Assembly (NCBI GenBank): GCA_030704615.1
Contig: CM060733.1
Location: 65,970,001 to 66,034,000, forward strand
From: Takakia lepidozioides
Taxonomy: Eukaryota > Streptophyta > Takakiopsida > Takakiales > Takakiaceae
Length of the DNA: 64,000 nt
Direction of reading: 5' to 3'
The notes below the pieces were generated by a model. The model was not told the DNA's origin, made no database searches, and was given only the letters and a program-made list of their open reading frames with translations. Position 1 is the stretch's first letter. The number at the start of each line of letters is the position of its first letter. The position numbers and the translations under genes are program-made. This document shows, piece after piece, positions 62,979-64,000 of this stretch.

Positions 62979-63879
62979 CTGCATTCAAGAAACACACAGA
63001 ATGAGGTCCCGGTAACGAGGTAAATTTTAGGGAATGAAAATGACTAGGCCCGGAACTGGAAATTCGGCGCCATTTTTCCAGATTGGGGCCGAAAATGGCT
63101 GTCCCAGAACTGACTGGGCCCGGAACTGGAAAAATGGCGCCGAATTTCCTGTTTCGGTGCCTGCCTCTAAAGGGACTTAGCCATTTTCGGGGCCGTTCAC
63201 TGGAAATTCGGCGCCATTTTCCCTGGTTGGGCCCGAAAATGGCTAAGTCCCAGAACTGACTGGGCCCGGAATTGGAAAAATGGTGCCGAATTTCCAGTTT
63301 CGGTGCCTGCCACCATTTTCTGGGCCCTGCACTGGATATTCAGCGCCATTTTCCCAGGTTGGGCCCGAAAATGGCTAAGTCCCAGAACTGACTGGGCCCG
63401 GAACCGGAAAAATGGCGCCGAATTTCCTGTTTCAGTGCCTGCCTCTAAAGGGACTTAGCCATTTTCGGGGCCGTTCACTGGAAATTCGGCGCCATTTTCC
63501 CTGGTTAGGCCCAAAAATGGCTAAGTCCCAGAACTGACTGGGCCCGGAACTGGAAAAATGGCGCCGAATTTTCGGATTCGGTGCCAGCCTCCCAAGGGAC
63601 CTAGCCATTTTCGGGGCCCTCAACTGGAAATTTGGCGCCATTTTTTTCCCAGGTTGGAGCCGAGAATGGGTAAGTCCCAAATCTGACTGGGCCTGCAACT
63701 GGAAAAATGGTGCCGAATTTCCGGACTGAGTGCCAGGCACCCCCTGGACAACCATCCCCCAGGGCCCGAATTCGGAAATTCGGCGCCATTTTTCCTAGGA
63801 CCACAACTAATGTTCATGCGCCACATAGGGCCCCTTACATCCTGGAAATGTTAGGACTAAAAAGAAAGGCACAGCGTAC
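62979..63879 (-). repeat. 901-bp intron with GGCGCC-centred tandem repeats
   Basis: Donor GTACGC at 63,879 and acceptor TGCAG at 62,979. Positions 63,045-63,790 hold about five diverged units near 140 bases (the phrase CAGAACTGACTGGGCCCGG recurs at about 63,105, 63,251, 63,385 and 63,530). Each carries AAATTCGGCGCCATTTT or its complement, a near-palindrome on GGCGCC, plus GGGCCC and repeated CCGAAAATGGCTAAGTCCC. Short frames inside are repeat artefacts. Confidence 0.88.
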
Positions 63880-64000
63880 CTGTACAGAAGGCGCATTGCC
63901 GCTTTGTCTGCGTTTGGCTGGTGAGTGAACTCGTGGCTCCGGCGGGCATGGGGTATCTCTCGAAAGAATAGGTCGGTCTTGTAGAGCAGAAAGTACCTCG
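63880..64000 (-). pseudogene. Gene P copy D, partial exon at window edge
   Basis: The minus strand reads RYFLLYKTDLFFREIPHARR, then SHEFTHQPNADKAAMRLLYR directly before the donor at 63,879. It aligns with FVRELQTTRRSVEFTHQEGA and QIVYR of copy B. The exon continues beyond the right end of the window. Confidence 0.7.

Noticed and set aside
63432-63826. Overlapping minus-strand frames in 63.4-63.8 kb
   Set aside because: They translate the 140-bp tandem repeats of an intron.

Overview
The window looks like nuclear DNA of a streptophyte plant, most likely a charophyte alga such as Chara; the species cannot be proven from sequence alone. The reasons are an intact single-exon plant F-box gene (30.5-31.7 kb), GT-AG introns in many genes, and plant-type CACTA (En/Spm), MULE-like, Ty3/gypsy and LINE elements. 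One host gene is clear and a second is possible (33.6-34.3 kb). Most of the remaining window is nested, decayed transposable elements (TEs).

Layout. 0-1.2 kb: repeats plus the last exon of an unfamiliar TE gene, called gene P here. 1.2-7.0 kb: a Ty3/gypsy-type element in the order protease, DNMT3-like cytosine methyltransferase, reverse transcriptase, RNase H, integrase, PHD finger. 7.0-7.7 kb: a nearly perfect 688-bp hairpin. 8.1-27.3 kb: a minus-strand element (TE1) with a Ulp1-like protease and AGTCTGCT/AGCAGACT repeats, split by a 10.9-kb element (TE2, 15,413-26,276) flanked by GGGCTACGG. TE2 carries a SWIM-type transposase on the minus strand and a divergent gene P (copy A). 27.4-36.0 kb: host-like sequence with the F-box gene. 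36.0-43.0 kb: LINE fragment, second SWIM transposase copy, two copies of an unknown TE gene Q. 43.2-46.9 kb: gene P copy B. 46.9-49.6 kb: 5'-truncated chromovirus with a probable LTR. 49.6-49.9 kb: gene P copy C. 49.9-59.5 kb: CACTA element with divergent Tnp2 (minus) and TnpA-like (plus) genes, the latter carrying an FCP1/HAD phosphatase-like domain. 59.9-64 kb: CACGTG array, gene P exon (copy E), palindrome array, gene Q copy, and gene P copy D running off the window.

Main observation. Comparing copies by eye, TE genes here carry arrays of short palindromes in introns or 3' regions. Copies A, B, C and D of gene P share one splice donor (directly after a conserved Tyr-Arg). In each, the intron that follows holds palindromes, but the palindrome differs: CTTGCGTCAACGCAAG in A, ATGCGGTGCCGCAT in B and C, GGCGCC-centred in D. 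The SWIM transposase shows the same thing: its intron is 93 bp with no array in TE2 and 877 bp with a TATAGTC/GACTATA array in the second copy. This suggests element-specific recognition sites that evolve with their elements. Gene P appears to combine a ParB/sulfiredoxin-like DGNHR motif, a Rossmann methyltransferase-like region, and a C-terminal motif I call VRW.

Most TE genes are broken. Many stops are one C-to-T change from CGA, CAG or CAA, as expected for deamination of methylated cytosine. All homology statements are by-eye readings of translations; no database search was run.
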